A DNA stretch of 18,719 bases, taken from the NCBI GenBank assembly GCA_001931905.2, contig MSJI02000295.1, forward strand, positions 1 through 18,719, given 5' to 3'. The position numbers and the translations under genes are program-made. The notes under the pieces are model-generated. The model did not search any database, was not told where the DNA came from, and was given only the letters and a program-made list of their open reading frames with translations. This document shows, piece by piece, positions 1 through 9,578 of the stretch. The stretch is from Cladosporium sp. IMV 00045. Its lineage: Eukaryota; Ascomycota; Dothideomycetes; Cladosporiales; Cladosporiaceae. Position 1 is the stretch's first letter. Each line of letters begins with the position of its first letter.

Positions 1-2270
1 CCCCCAGCGAGCCGCTTTTGGAAGTATGGGCACAAACACAAAACAGCCTGATCACCATGCGTGCCTATGCGACGAAGAAGCTACTCAGCTTCCATCCAGC
101 TTTCTGCGCCTGTTCTGTTTCTCTTTCTGCGTGTCTGTGTTCACAGACCAGCAGCGAAAAGCGAGTGTGAAGTCTGCACGCACGTCTGCCTCAGACAATC
201 GTCATGCAGGTAATCTCAATCAGCAAATCGCGACATCGTCCTCCTCATATGCGCCCATGTCGCGCTATCTGTCCAAACGCATTCCCCTTCTCCACACTGC
301 TTATCCTGACCCATGCCATGCCAGCTCCTCTCTCAACTGGTGAGAGAGGTCCAGGTCCCTGTCTTGACCAACTACTGTCATTTGTTTCCTTGCGAACGGT
401 TCAAGGCTGACAGTCTGCCAACCCTGGGTCTCCATCAAATTCCCCACTCCCCATTCTCCACCAGACAAGTAGGCAGTAGCGTCAACACATCACAGTAGTA
501 TATCGAAGTCGAGGGCGAGGGACACCCTATTCTCACACGAAAACGCTCGGAGTAATCATATATTCGGAAGCATCCGATCCACCGTGGCGCGGCGGGTGTC
601 GAGTGGCGTCTAGCTACAAGTTGACTAAAGCACCGCACGCTTGGAGGCGGCGAGCGCTACCTTCTTAACTCTCGCTTCCAACCGCCAGCGCAGCAGCCTT
701 CATGCCCACGCGCTGAGCGAGCGAGCGGCGATGCATCATTGGTGCGGCTCTGGGTACGTCTCTTGCTACATGCACGCAACGTAAAATATTCCTAACGAGG
801 CGTCCGTGGCATCCTGACTACTGAGCTAGGAGATAACGTGCGTCCTTATCCACAGACCACAGGTTCACCTTCCGCATTGGCGTGCGCACATTTATGTGCG
901 CTCGAGCACTCCGCTCTGGTCGACATCGATATCATATCCTCGTCCCTAGTCCAATGGCATGGTAAATGAGTGTATGGTAATCCAAACACCTGCCATTTTC
1001 AATTGATCTGCGCTGCGAGTACCGCGTCGGCATGTGGGCGATGTGCGTTTTGTACGCCTTGACAGACGCCACCTAATCCCCGAGCTCAACAACACCCAAC
1101 GGGTCCATGCTGCGATGCGCACTGCTCATGCAAGCCACGCCCATTGTTGCGCCATTCGAGCTATGGGTAGCTGCCGAATATCCTTGCTGACTTTCCGTCG
1201 AAAAGCATGTGAAGATGTCTCACCAATTCCTTTGCCTCGTAGGCATTGGCGCCGATGTGGTCGGACATGGGAACTTCACGACAAGGGTACTTTTCGATAA
1301 GGGAGGAAATGACTCTATGATACATCACATTGCATCGGATTCACATCTGCAAACCTCAGCCTCGCTCGATACCTAGATGGTTGCAGACGACAAGCCGGCA
1401 CCGTAACAGTCACCTCAGCAATTGAGGCCCCGCTTCTTAGGATCTAGAATCTGCGCGTATTATCCTCAGCTGCAAGCCAGTTTCAGCAAAAAACATCGCA
1501 CGCATATCGCTACCGACGAAGTGTTTTTGAGCTGATTTTCCTCTCACCAATTCCCTCTATATCCAGCCACGTCTCAGCGGCAAAAAGAAACCAACACACG
1601 GATCGATTTCAGCAACACCTCCAGGGTCGATTCAGCTAATGTGTAATTCGCACCACATCACAATTCGATCTCACGATTTGCTTACTGTTCAATCTATCTC
1701 GTCCCCTGAACCTGGAACTTCCCATACCAGCAAGTACCTGTACGACACATGTGCCCTGCCGAGGGGGAATCGCTTTTCGCTTCCCAGGCTCCAGCCAAAC
1801 CCGGCACTCACCACACCAATACGCGCGCGCTTTTCGACATGTGAATCTCGCCAATCCATTCGACTGCCGAGAGACACATATTGATCATCCATGTGCCGAC
1901 CGACCATGCGTCCGCTCGGCCAGGAAAAGAAGAAAACAAACTACGAATTTGAAAGTCTTTGATGTTACGTCCAGGCATCCAACCCGGTAGAGCCCTCTCC
2001 CGCGAAACACAAAGACATCCCCCCGGTTTTCTCCGCACATAGGATCGGGGGCAGTGAGGGTTTATCGCCCTCGCGCCACAAGGCCTCTTACACGCCAATC
2101 CTCTGGGAACTGGATATCACTCCCATGCTTGCCCTGAATCCCTCGATGCTTTGGCCCGGCCGTTCCGCGAGGCCCATTTGCTCCCCGTCTGCAGACCCTC
2201 GTCGACCCCGCTGTGCCACCTCCCCCCAGACCTCCACTCTCCACTCCTGGGGACGAGATAGAGAGAGAGT
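1..2270. other. Intergenic DNA, no supported gene
   Basis: I see no gene here. The reading frames on both strands are short (under about 100 codons), overlap each other, lack recognisable domains and cannot be joined by convincing splice sites into anything I know. A short GAGC repeat lies at about 714-727, and pyrimidine-rich plus-strand stretches occur near 1540-1570 and 2180-2250. Such stretches often precede transcription starts in fungi, so a non-coding or untranslated leader transcript on the plus strand is possible but not shown. Confidence 0.6.
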
Positions 2271-3660
2271 TACATGAATTACTGGTTACGCACGGTTAGC
2301 AGCACGGTATCGTGCCCTGCTCCTACTGATAACGTCTTGCCCTCTCTCCTTCCCCATGCCCGCAGCTACAGCGCATACGGCAGCCACCAACCGACCTCGC
2401 AAGACATACCCCTACGGCGTCCTGCTTGTAAGCTTTTCCCAAAAAGACTCGCCCCCCAGTGAGTGCTTCCTCGTCCTGTCGTGCAATGCCGGCTTTCGGT
2501 AGTTCGTAACGCAAGTAACCCTCATCGCAGCCTGCCTTCCAGCCTCCCCCCTTCCGACTCCACCGCTTTCAGCTCTTCCAACAAACCACCAACGATACCA
2601 TGCCCTGTGTACCTTCCGGCAAAACGGACCGGCTATTCTGCCTTCTCCCTGCTGTCGAAAAGTACGGGTTAACGAGGTACTGCATATCCGCACATCTTCC
2701 CTTCCTCCCTTCCCCAGCACCTCGATGGTTAAATTACGTATCGGGTATGTAACAATGCGGTTTGCCGCGCGCGTTGTTGTGTGCTCGGGCGCCGGTCAGC
2801 ATCGCATTCCTTCGCCCTGCCTGCCTGCCTGCTGGTCCCTTGGATGTGCATGTTTCTGGGGTACTTTGTACGGGGAGACGGGGAACGGTCGAGTCTCTAG
2901 CCCTTTGCCGTTGCGAGATGCCGATGTCGGTCGTGGTGTTTGTCGATGCCGGCTGGTTTGATGGGACGCAGGTGGGGACGGTGTTGTTGAATCGGAGCGA
3001 GTTTGATCTTGTTTGTTGTCATTCGGCAACTATGTTGCAACATCCTGTCCCACCCCCTCCGTCTAGACGCTTCAGGGTTTCGATTGTATGCGCCGGTGCG
3101 TCTTCACTCCTCACAGCGCCTTTCGCAAAAGAAGGTGAGTCTAGAACCTCGGCGCCGCTATATCTCAAACCGAAAGGTGAAGAAGGAAGCTAGCTCCTCG
3201 CCGTAGTAGTTGTCGAGCTTTCAACAGATTGCTCGCGGACTTTCTCTTCGACCGAAGTCGAGGCAAGGCAGCGAAAACACGTCCTCGTCCTTTTTCTCCT
3301 TTTGTATTCATTGTTTCTCAAGACCTCAACATTTCACTCTCGGATTTAAAACATCATCTCTCCGGAATGTGCTCCCTGTTCTCAAACTACCGGTCTAAGT
3401 ATCATCTTTCCCAATCCTCCCCTTTGCGACGCTTCCACAATATCCTCTCCTCTTGCTAGTTTCCTCATTCTCATGGCTCAGTGTCGTGGCCTCTGCTTTG
3501 CAAGTTGGGCGTTTTCTTCAAAATCCCTATTACCCCGTTGACGCACTCTCGTTCGAGCACTTTCCCCTCGTTTTCCTCTCAATTCTATTTCCCTATCGTT
3601 ACGGCTCCCTCGGTAGTCTGCCAGTCGCGGGAACCGTGATCGTTCTGCTCTTCTAAGCGC
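2271..3660. other. Intergenic DNA with splice-site-like signals, no supported gene
   Basis: No domain-bearing gene is visible. The plus strand is pyrimidine-rich at about 2340-2470, 2530-2580 and 3270-3600. It carries several good intron donor look-alikes: GTAAGC at 2428, GTGAGT at 2460, GTATGT at 2745 and GTGAGT at 3134. It also has plausible acceptors ending at 2530 and 3228. The longest frame (2762-3193, plus) starts in a G-rich stretch, matches no family I recognise, and overlaps a minus-strand frame of similar quality. The combination resembles an untranslated, possibly spliced leader or long non-coding RNA, or simply chance. Confidence 0.45.
2817..2832. repeat. Short (CTGC)4 microsatellite
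   Basis: Four perfect head-to-tail copies of CTGC are visible. It is a simple-sequence tract in non-coding DNA with no evident function and may be length-variable between strains. Confidence 0.8.
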
Positions 3661-3962
3661 TGACAAGGCCAGTCAAAGTCGATGACCGAACGACCTACCA
3701 TGATCCACGTCTGAACACCTGTGTGCAGGGACTAAACGACTTATCAGCCCGCTATTCGACTCCGTGACCGCAATCACTCATACACAACGGCAGACGTCCA
3801 ACCGAGCCATCGATATCCCTTCCTCCCTCATCGTCGATATCCAGAATGACGGACCCCTGTCATCACCAAGCTTCCGAAGAGGTGCACCTCAACTCCCTTC
3901 CCATGCCGCACGTCAAAAAGCAAAAGACATACCCACCTGAACGAGGTGAGAGGAACGGTGAT
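3661..3962. other. tRNA 3' flank, no gene
   Basis: This stretch lies downstream of the tRNA on its strand. It contains two copies of TCGATATCC (3810-3818 and 3834-3842). One plus-strand frame stays open without an ATG from about 3708 to 3935, and another ATG-started frame at 3846 runs straight through the tRNA. I do not regard either as a gene. The T-runs that could end tRNA transcription are listed separately. Confidence 0.5.
3915..3925 (-). terminator. Candidate RNA polymerase III terminator
   Basis: Read on the minus strand, TTTT (3925-3922) is followed by TTTTT (3919-3915), about 40 nt past the 3' end of the tRNA. Short T-runs are the normal stop signal for RNA polymerase III. No run of four or more T occurs between these and the tRNA, so the primary transcript probably carries a trailer of roughly 40 nt that is trimmed off. 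Confidence 0.6.
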
Positions 3963-4061
3963 TGCATCGGCCGGGAATCGAACCCGGGGCTAGCCGATAT
4001 CATGTATGGAAGAGGATTTCAAGAATGGCAACGGCTAATTTTACCACTAAACCACCAATGC
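3963..4061 (-). tRNA. tRNA-Gly (anticodon GCC) with a 28-nt intron
   Basis: The minus strand folds into a complete cloverleaf. The acceptor stem is GCATTGG with CCGATGC and one G-U pair, followed by discriminator A at 3963. The D stem pairs GTTT with AAAT through a terminal G-U pair. A perfect 5-bp anticodon stem pairs AGCCG with CGGCT. The loop is TTGCCA-intron-T, giving anticodon GCC, and the T stem CCGGG/CCCGG encloses TTCGATT. The internal promoter boxes A (TGGTTTAGTGG) and B (GGTTCGATTCC) are present. The intron (3998-4025 on the plus axis) sits one base 3' of the anticodon, the canonical nuclear tRNA position. It would be cut by the tRNA splicing endonuclease, not the spliceosome. CCA is not encoded, as expected for a eukaryote. 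The tRNA reads GGC and GGU glycine codons. Confidence 0.95.
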
Positions 4062-4434
4062 TTTCAATGATACCATTGTAGATGCTGCTGTTTATATACG
4101 CTAATATTTGAGGATGAGACAAGGATTTGACAAGATAAGGAGAACAGGTTGATCGGATGTGGCGGACTTACTATCGAGCGTGATCATTCTCACGAGCTCA
4201 AGAAGGGACACATTGTTTTGAACACGAAAGTCAAGTAGAAGGTAGTGAGGGATTCAACATTCGTTGTCATTAGAATGCCCCGGCCGCGCAAAAGGAGCGA
4301 CCAGACGTGAAACTTTTTGCTATGCAGTACTAAAAATCCAAGATGCTATTCGTACAACCCCAAAGATAAACAAAATGCCAAATCCAACACCTCTTTCATG
4401 CAAATCGTCTTCTCCATACAAAGACGAAACTCAT
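4062..4434. other. Spacer between tRNA and transporter gene
   Basis: This is the upstream flank of the tRNA and the 3' flank of the transporter gene, both on the minus strand. It is more AT-rich than the neighbouring coding DNA. It should hold the transporter's 3' untranslated region and polyadenylation site. I see no gene in it. Confidence 0.6.
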
Positions 4435-6174
4435 CTAGTAAACAAGCGCACGCTTCGACCTCGCACGCAGGGCAGGACCCCACTTGTACGCGACGAAGGG
4501 GATCATGCAAAGCACAGTGGCGGCGATGGACAGGATGAGACCGGCATACTGGCTGCCGACGTTGTGGAAGAACTGCGAGGCGAACAGGGGCGAAACGGCA
4601 CCGAGGGTGTTACGCAGGAAACCCTGGCCCGCGATGGCGGAGGAGGCCGACGTGCCGTAGCAGTCGGCGGTGTAGGAGTAGGTCGACTCGAAGACGAAGT
4701 AGATGCCGAAAGAAATGGGCGCGAGAGCGATGGTGGGTGCGATCCAGTGCACGTAGCCGTACTGCGTGAAGGAGTAGATGAAGAGGCCGATGGGCAGCCA
4801 GACGGCGCCGTACATGGCGCCGTACAGGCGGTCCTCGGGCGTGACGTTGCGCGTCTCGTCGGCCACGATGCGGTTGTACTTCTTCATCTGCCACTGGTTG
4901 GCGATCCAGCCGAGGGTGCAGCCGATGGCGAGCGAGATGTAGGGCAGGCCGCCGACGCCCTCGTTCCACCCGCGCTTCTCCTGGAAGGTGATGGGGATGA
5001 CGGACAGGAACATGAAGGTCACGAACCAGGTGAAGCCGATCCACAGGCCGAAGGCGAAGACGACGGGCTCGGTGATGAGCATCTGGATGGACTTGACGCA
5101 GGAGTTCTTCAGGAGGATCTTGACGCTGGGCGTGGTGATGTCTTCGGCGGCGACGTAGCGCTCGTCGCCGGTCGCCTGGCGGACAGCCTTGGCGCGCTTG
5201 TGCAGCGCGACGCCACCGCGGGTCTCGGTGAAGAGGACGATGATGGCGATGAGGAGGGGGACGTTGGCGATTCCCTGCACGCCCTCGACCCAGCGCCAGC
5301 CAATGGTCATGTCGACGAAACCGGCGTAGATGGGGGCGGAGACGGTGCCGAGAATGGCGATCCAGGAGAAAGCAGACATGGGCTGGCCGCGGTGCTGGGG
5401 CTCGTACAGGTCGTCGAAGGTGCCGCCGACGAGGATGGTGCCGATGCAACCGAAGAGACCGAGGAGGACACGCAGGCCGATCATGGTGTTGACGCTCTTG
5501 GCGAGGGAGAGACCGATGAACAGGAGGGAGAAGCAGAGGAAACCGCCGACATAGACGATCTTACGACCGACCATCTCGCAGAAGGGAGCCAGGAATAGGG
5601 GCGCGAGAGCGCAGGCGAAGTTGAATGTGAAGAGACCCCATTGTCCGGTCAACTCGCCGACGCCGAAGTGCTGTGTCATGCTGCCAATACCAGAGCTGTA
5701 TGCGGTCGTGGCGAGACCGATGAAGAGAGTCATCAAACACAGCAGGGTGGTGACCAAAGCCTTGTAGGCGGGACTCCAGTTGAACGGGTTCTCCTTGTCG
5801 CCAGGAGCGAAGAGCAAGACGAGGTATTCCTTGCCGTTCTCAGTGGTGCGTTCCGTCAAAGTGAGAGGAAGGTCGATGCCCTCAATGGTCTGGAGAGGAG
5901 CGAGCTCGTAGTCGCCATCCTCATCTTTCTCGTATTCTTCGAGGTATTTGCCGCCGATGATGCGGCCATACTGTGTCTCGTCCTTAGGTTCGTTTGGGTT
6001 GTCGTCTTTGGAGTCTTCGGCAACACTCGCTGGCCTGCTAGCTGCAGCTCCAGATCTGGTGGTGGCGACAGAGCCGTTTCTGGGAGTCTTGGAGCCGATC
6101 TTGCTCTCAGCGTCCATGCTCATAACACTCGCATTGCGCGAGGGAGCACCCCTCGTGGGATACGGCTTCACCAT
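4435..6174 (-). CDS. Major facilitator superfamily transporter, DHA1 (Tpo1/Flr1-like) type
   Basis: A single uninterrupted exon encodes 579 residues. The start is ATG at 6174 (A at -3, G at +4). The frame is open further upstream, but only through sequence that contains the putative promoter. Residues 1-138 form a hydrophilic Ser-rich then acidic cytoplasmic tail. The DKENPFNWS motif (127-134) precedes the first membrane helix, a hallmark of fungal DHA1 drug and polyamine:proton antiporters. About twelve helices follow, six before and six after a basic central loop at about 316-365. The loop after helix 2 carries EMVGRK (200-205), the MFS motif A. The FESTYSYTADCYGTSASS stretch (495-512) is also typical of this family. 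It is expected in the plasma membrane, exporting polyamines, drugs or toxic metabolites by proton antiport. The substrate cannot be read from sequence. Confidence in the family is high. Confidence 0.93.
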   Translation of the reverse strand: MVKPYPTRGAPSRNASVMSMDAESKIGSKTPRNGSVATTRSGAAASRPASVAEDSKDDNPNEPKDETQYGRIIGGKYLEEYEKDEDGDYELAPLQTIEGIDLPLTLTERTTENGKEYLVLLFAPGDKENPFNWSPAYKALVTTLLCLMTLFIGLATTAYSSGIGSMTQHFGVGELTGQWGLFTFNFACALAPLFLAPFCEMVGRKIVYVGGFLCFSLLFIGLSLAKSVNTMIGLRVLLGLFGCIGTILVGGTFDDLYEPQHRGQPMSAFSWIAILGTVSAPIYAGFVDMTIGWRWVEGVQGIANVPLLIAIIVLFTETRGGVALHKRAKAVRQATGDERYVAAEDITTPSVKILLKNSCVKSIQMLITEPVVFAFGLWIGFTWFVTFMFLSVIPITFQEKRGWNEGVGGLPYISLAIGCTLGWIANQWQMKKYNRIVADETRNVTPEDRLYGAMYGAVWLPIGLFIYSFTQYGYVHWIAPTIALAPISFGIYFVFESTYSYTADCYGTSASSAIAGQGFLRNTLGAVSPLFASQFFHNVGSQYAGLILSIAATVLCMIPFVAYKWGPALRARSKRALVY

Positions 6175-7678
6175 GATGGGAGGTGTGACGCGTTGTCGTC
6201 GAGAGACAAGTCGTTTTGTGTTGTTGCAGTAGTAAGTGATCGACACAAGTAAAGACGAAAGGTGTAATCGGTCCGGAAGCACATGGGAGCACTGAAAATA
6301 AAACAGAGGAATATATAGTCGACGCTGCTCGCGCACTATGACGCTCTCCGCCGCGACCTCATCGGGGACTCCATCCCCAACAAAGGACACAGACATTGCT
6401 GACGACGGTGGCCACTGCTTGGCAGGCATAACGAGAAAGCAATCCCGTCGGAGGGCAGATTGTCGTGAGAGGCCCACGATACCACCGAGGTGCCTCCTAA
6501 CACCCATCCGAGCGTTCCAGATAAGACCGAGCAGTCGCCACACGTGCACCAGACAATCTCGCATTGTCGGTTTTCCGTCTCCGAATCTTTGCACAAGCAA
6601 CGACGGTCCAGCAATGCCGTTCGACCAGGTTCCAGATGAATTTCCAAGCAGATCGAGTGGCGATACGCCGACTTTTCCATCCCTTCTAGTGTGAATTCAA
6701 AAGGTGAAGTCGTTCGCAATACGCCAGCGAGACCGAGCAAGCACCGGTCCGCCCGTTCCCTGATCCACGCGGTCCGCGCCTAGTCGATTCTTGAAAGCTT
6801 CTTCGTAGAATCCTTCACCCATGACGGCACTGACGGCATAGTTCCGGGTGTTTGTTTAAGATCCAGATCGCAGGCGTGTCGGGGAAATTATACTTCTCGA
6901 TGTGCCTGGATCATCGATGTGAACGAATTACTGCGTTTCAAGACACACGAGCTGCCGAAGTAATTAGTAACGAAGGCTAGCAACGGCGCAATAGAAAAAT
7001 GAAGTTCGCATAAGGACCCTTTCGATCCTCTCAATCTCTGTCAAAGGCTTGGCCGTTGGGCCAGATTTGCTTGCGACACCGGGCAAGAAAAAGGCCAAGC
7101 GAAAACAGAGTTCTCGACGATCGTCATGCTATCACTTCAGCTTGTCTCTCAAAACAGCAAGACCGAACGGTTTTCCTACGTCTCAAAGCACTATGGAGCC
7201 CCATATGCCGGTGTTGCTCCAACTCAACAATTTCTCATTTCATATAGCTAGTTTGCAAGAGCCTCGTGGAGCCGAGACTTTTTCTCTGTTTGCTCCAAAG
7301 CTCGCGGTTTCTATCATACGAGCCCTAGCTGTATCCAGCAGTGACAGCACTGACAGGACCCGGAGCCGTCCGATGACAAACGCACCGCCTGAGCCTCAGA
7401 CCGCATGTTGGAAGTGGTGCGGAGAGAGAGCCAGCCGCGGCGCCTCAAGCGCGTTTCCTGTTTTGGTCTTTGCCGTTGCCAACTGCGTCTTTTTGAACAA
7501 CACCTCGTCATGTTTCTGCGTCGTTCTCGGTCGTGCATTGCTGCCCTACTTCACAATTTGAATCATGTGCTGTATAACGTACAAATCTCGGAATGTGTGA
7601 GCTCCGGGACCAGTCAAACAGGGTAAGTACACGGTTCAGCCCGAGTCAACTTCCAATCTTGATACACTACCGTACACA
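6175..7678. other. Transporter promoter and 3' flank of the Sds3-like gene
   Basis: This 1.5-kb gap separates two minus-strand genes. The left part (6175 to about 6320) is the transporter's leader and TATA region. The rest presumably holds upstream regulatory sites and the 3' untranslated region of the Sds3-like gene. A plus-strand frame at 7049-7561 begins with TTG; its first ATG leaves about 122 residues of unrecognised, low-quality sequence, so I do not call it a gene. The minus-strand frame that overlaps the promoter is the upstream extension of the transporter frame. Confidence 0.55.
6311..6317 (-). promoter_or_regulatory. TATA-box candidate of the transporter gene
   Basis: TATATAT on the minus strand lies about 137 nt upstream of the transporter's ATG. 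Transcription would start around 6280-6290 if the usual spacing of about 30 nt holds, giving a leader of roughly 110 nt. The start of a possible upstream reading frame (6284) falls right at this estimated start. Confidence 0.5.
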
Positions 7679-9578
7679 TTAAACCAATCTCGTCTGTCTA
7701 CCTCTTCTGCCCGTAGCAGTTCCTGGTCCTTCGCCCATTTCACTTCCCGCGGCGCTTGTCGTTCTGCTCATCGGTTCAGCGCCAAGTCCAGATTGTCCTC
7801 TGAGTGCTGAAGGCATGGTGCCTCCCACCGCCGGCGCAGGCGCAGAGCCGGGGGCGTTGGCAGTGGCAGCGGCCTGAACTTTCAGTCTTTGTTCCAGAAT
7901 GCTGGCAACTGGAGCAAACCCCGTGGCAGGCACGCGGTCGACTCCACGACCGATGAGCGCGGGGCCCGTCTCCAGGAGAGGCAAACGGTAAGGCTGGCTG
8001 GCACCGAGAGAGGCACCGAGGGCCTGATCGAGGAGGGCATTGCGCACCTCGGCTCCGTTGGCAGGCTCGCCTCCGACCTCACCCATTTCCACGTCTCCAC
8101 CGTCATCTGCACGTGTGTTGGGGAAGTTGCTGCCGGCCCGTCTCATGAGCTCGAAGTCGTTCTCCGCATCCAATGTGTTAACCGCCGGGGGTGCAGGTGC
8201 TCCGCTCTTCTCGCTCCGCATCACCGCGTGGTAATTCGGTACGACTGGGGCGAATGGGTTGTCTCGTATCGGCATCGTGGCGGGGTTGCCACTTGCGACG
8301 GCCGCCGCGGTCGCAAGGTCCGAGAGCGCTGCGAGCGGGTTTGCACGTGCGCCGCCGCGGGTGAGCACTTGGTGTGAGGACGAACGCTCCATCTCTGGTG
8401 CTGCAACAGGAGGTGTATTCACTGCATCTCCTCCAGTAGCAAGAGTGCCGTTCGTGGCGTCTTCACCATCAACAGCCGACGCGTTCTCACGAGCCTCGTT
8501 GTCGACCGACGGATCAGCGTTGGTGTTCGAATTTGAATCCTGTTGTTGCTGCTCCGGTTGGTAGAAATACTTGTACGTCGCAATTTGGGCCGTGTTGGTA
8601 GCGTGAGCAAGCTCTTTGTCTGTGAATAGACGCTCCAAGCTGTATGCGGGGGCTTCGAATTGTGCGTAGCTGCTCTTGTCTCTGGCGTCCTTGAATGGAC
8701 TTCTGCCCCCTCCCAAATTGTCAGGTGGAGGAAGTGATCGGAATGCCGGTGCAGGCGATTCGTGACCCTCATCCTCGATCGGTAGCTTTCTCTTTCTCTT
8801 TCCATTCTCGTCCCCGCCGCTGGGGCTGATAGCGCGATGACGAAGATGTCTGGTCTTGCGGTTCTGTCCACCGCCAGGCGAGCCAGGGTTGTTGAGGCTG
8901 AATTGATTCGGGTTGAGCAGAAGTGCGTTGCTGTCGGAGATGTCTAACTGTTCCTTATCACGGAGGAGTTGCTGCCTTCTTTTGGTGATCGTCGTGATCA
9001 AGCGCTGTCGAATCTGGCTTCCCAAAGCCTTGTGCTCCTCTTCTGCTTGATGAATCTTCTGCTGAGTCAAGCGATCCACTTCCGATATCGAAGTCTGGTA
9101 CTGATTCTATAGGTGTTGTTAGCATATGCATCGGCATGCCATGTGGATTTTCATCGCTCTAACGTACGTGCAAGGCGGTCAAATCAGCATCTCTCTGTTC
9201 GATCGCATCGTTCGCTTCTCTCACAAAAGTTCTATAACGGTTGCCCGCCATCGCAAAGAAGTCTCCCTGAGCCGCGTCGTCGCCTGGCATGTTGGCACCC
9301 ATTCCTTCAACCAGAGATCTGATCTCATCTCCTCCATCTTCCAAAGGTATGCCTTCATAAGGATCCGCGCGAAGGATCAGGTTCATATCGACCTGAACAG
9401 CCTGCAGCTGAGCGCGATAGTGTTGGTGCTGGTTGGCATTGAACGAATCCATCATGTGTTGAAGCTTTTCGACCATGCGGTTTCTTCGCACGTCGCGTTT
9501 TGTCATTTGCGGTTGAGGAGCGGGTGAAGGTGAGTCGCGCTCAAAGGGAGAACCATGACGAGGGTGCGGACCAGCCAT
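7679..9578 (-). CDS. Sds3-like subunit of an Rpd3-type histone deacetylase complex
   Basis: Two exons, 9578-9168 and 9106-7679, are joined across a 61-nt phase-0 intron (9107-9167; donor GTACGT, branch GCTAAC, acceptor TATAG) to give 612 residues. The ATG at 9578 has a good context (CACAATGGC); further upstream the frame has only a GTG. Residues about 25-195 are largely helical with a coiled coil at about 115-195, the region that in Sds3/Dep1 proteins contacts Sin3. LLLNPNQFSLNNPGSPGG (199-216), a basic KRKRKLP stretch (240-246, probable nuclear signal) and YSLERLFTDKELAHATNTAQ (292-311) match my recollection of the filamentous-fungal proteins annotated as deacetylase complex subunit Sds3. 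The C-terminal half is disordered and rich in Gln, Asn, Ala, Gly and Pro. It probably acts in the nucleus in transcriptional repression. The family assignment rests on motif memory, without an alignment. Confidence 0.75.

Noticed and set aside
2762..3193. A 143-codon plus-strand frame
   Set aside because: Its first part is translated from a CTGC microsatellite and G-rich DNA, no domain is visible, and it overlaps an equally plausible minus-strand frame.
3846..4070. A 74-codon plus-strand frame
   Set aside because: It reads through the antisense of a well-formed tRNA, so it is very unlikely to be coding.
4264..5598. A 444-codon plus-strand frame opposite the transporter gene
   Set aside because: It is the antisense shadow of the GC-rich third positions of the transporter. 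Its product is low-complexity (Gly, Asp, Glu, Ala, Val) with no domain.
6175..6600. Upstream in-frame extension of the transporter by 142 codons
   Set aside because: It runs through the putative TATA box and leader, does not resemble transporter sequence, and the ATG at 6174 has a strong context.
7049..7561. A 170-codon plus-strand frame between the transporter and the Sds3-like gene
   Set aside because: It begins with TTG rather than ATG, has biased composition, no recognised domain and no convincing promoter or splice signals.
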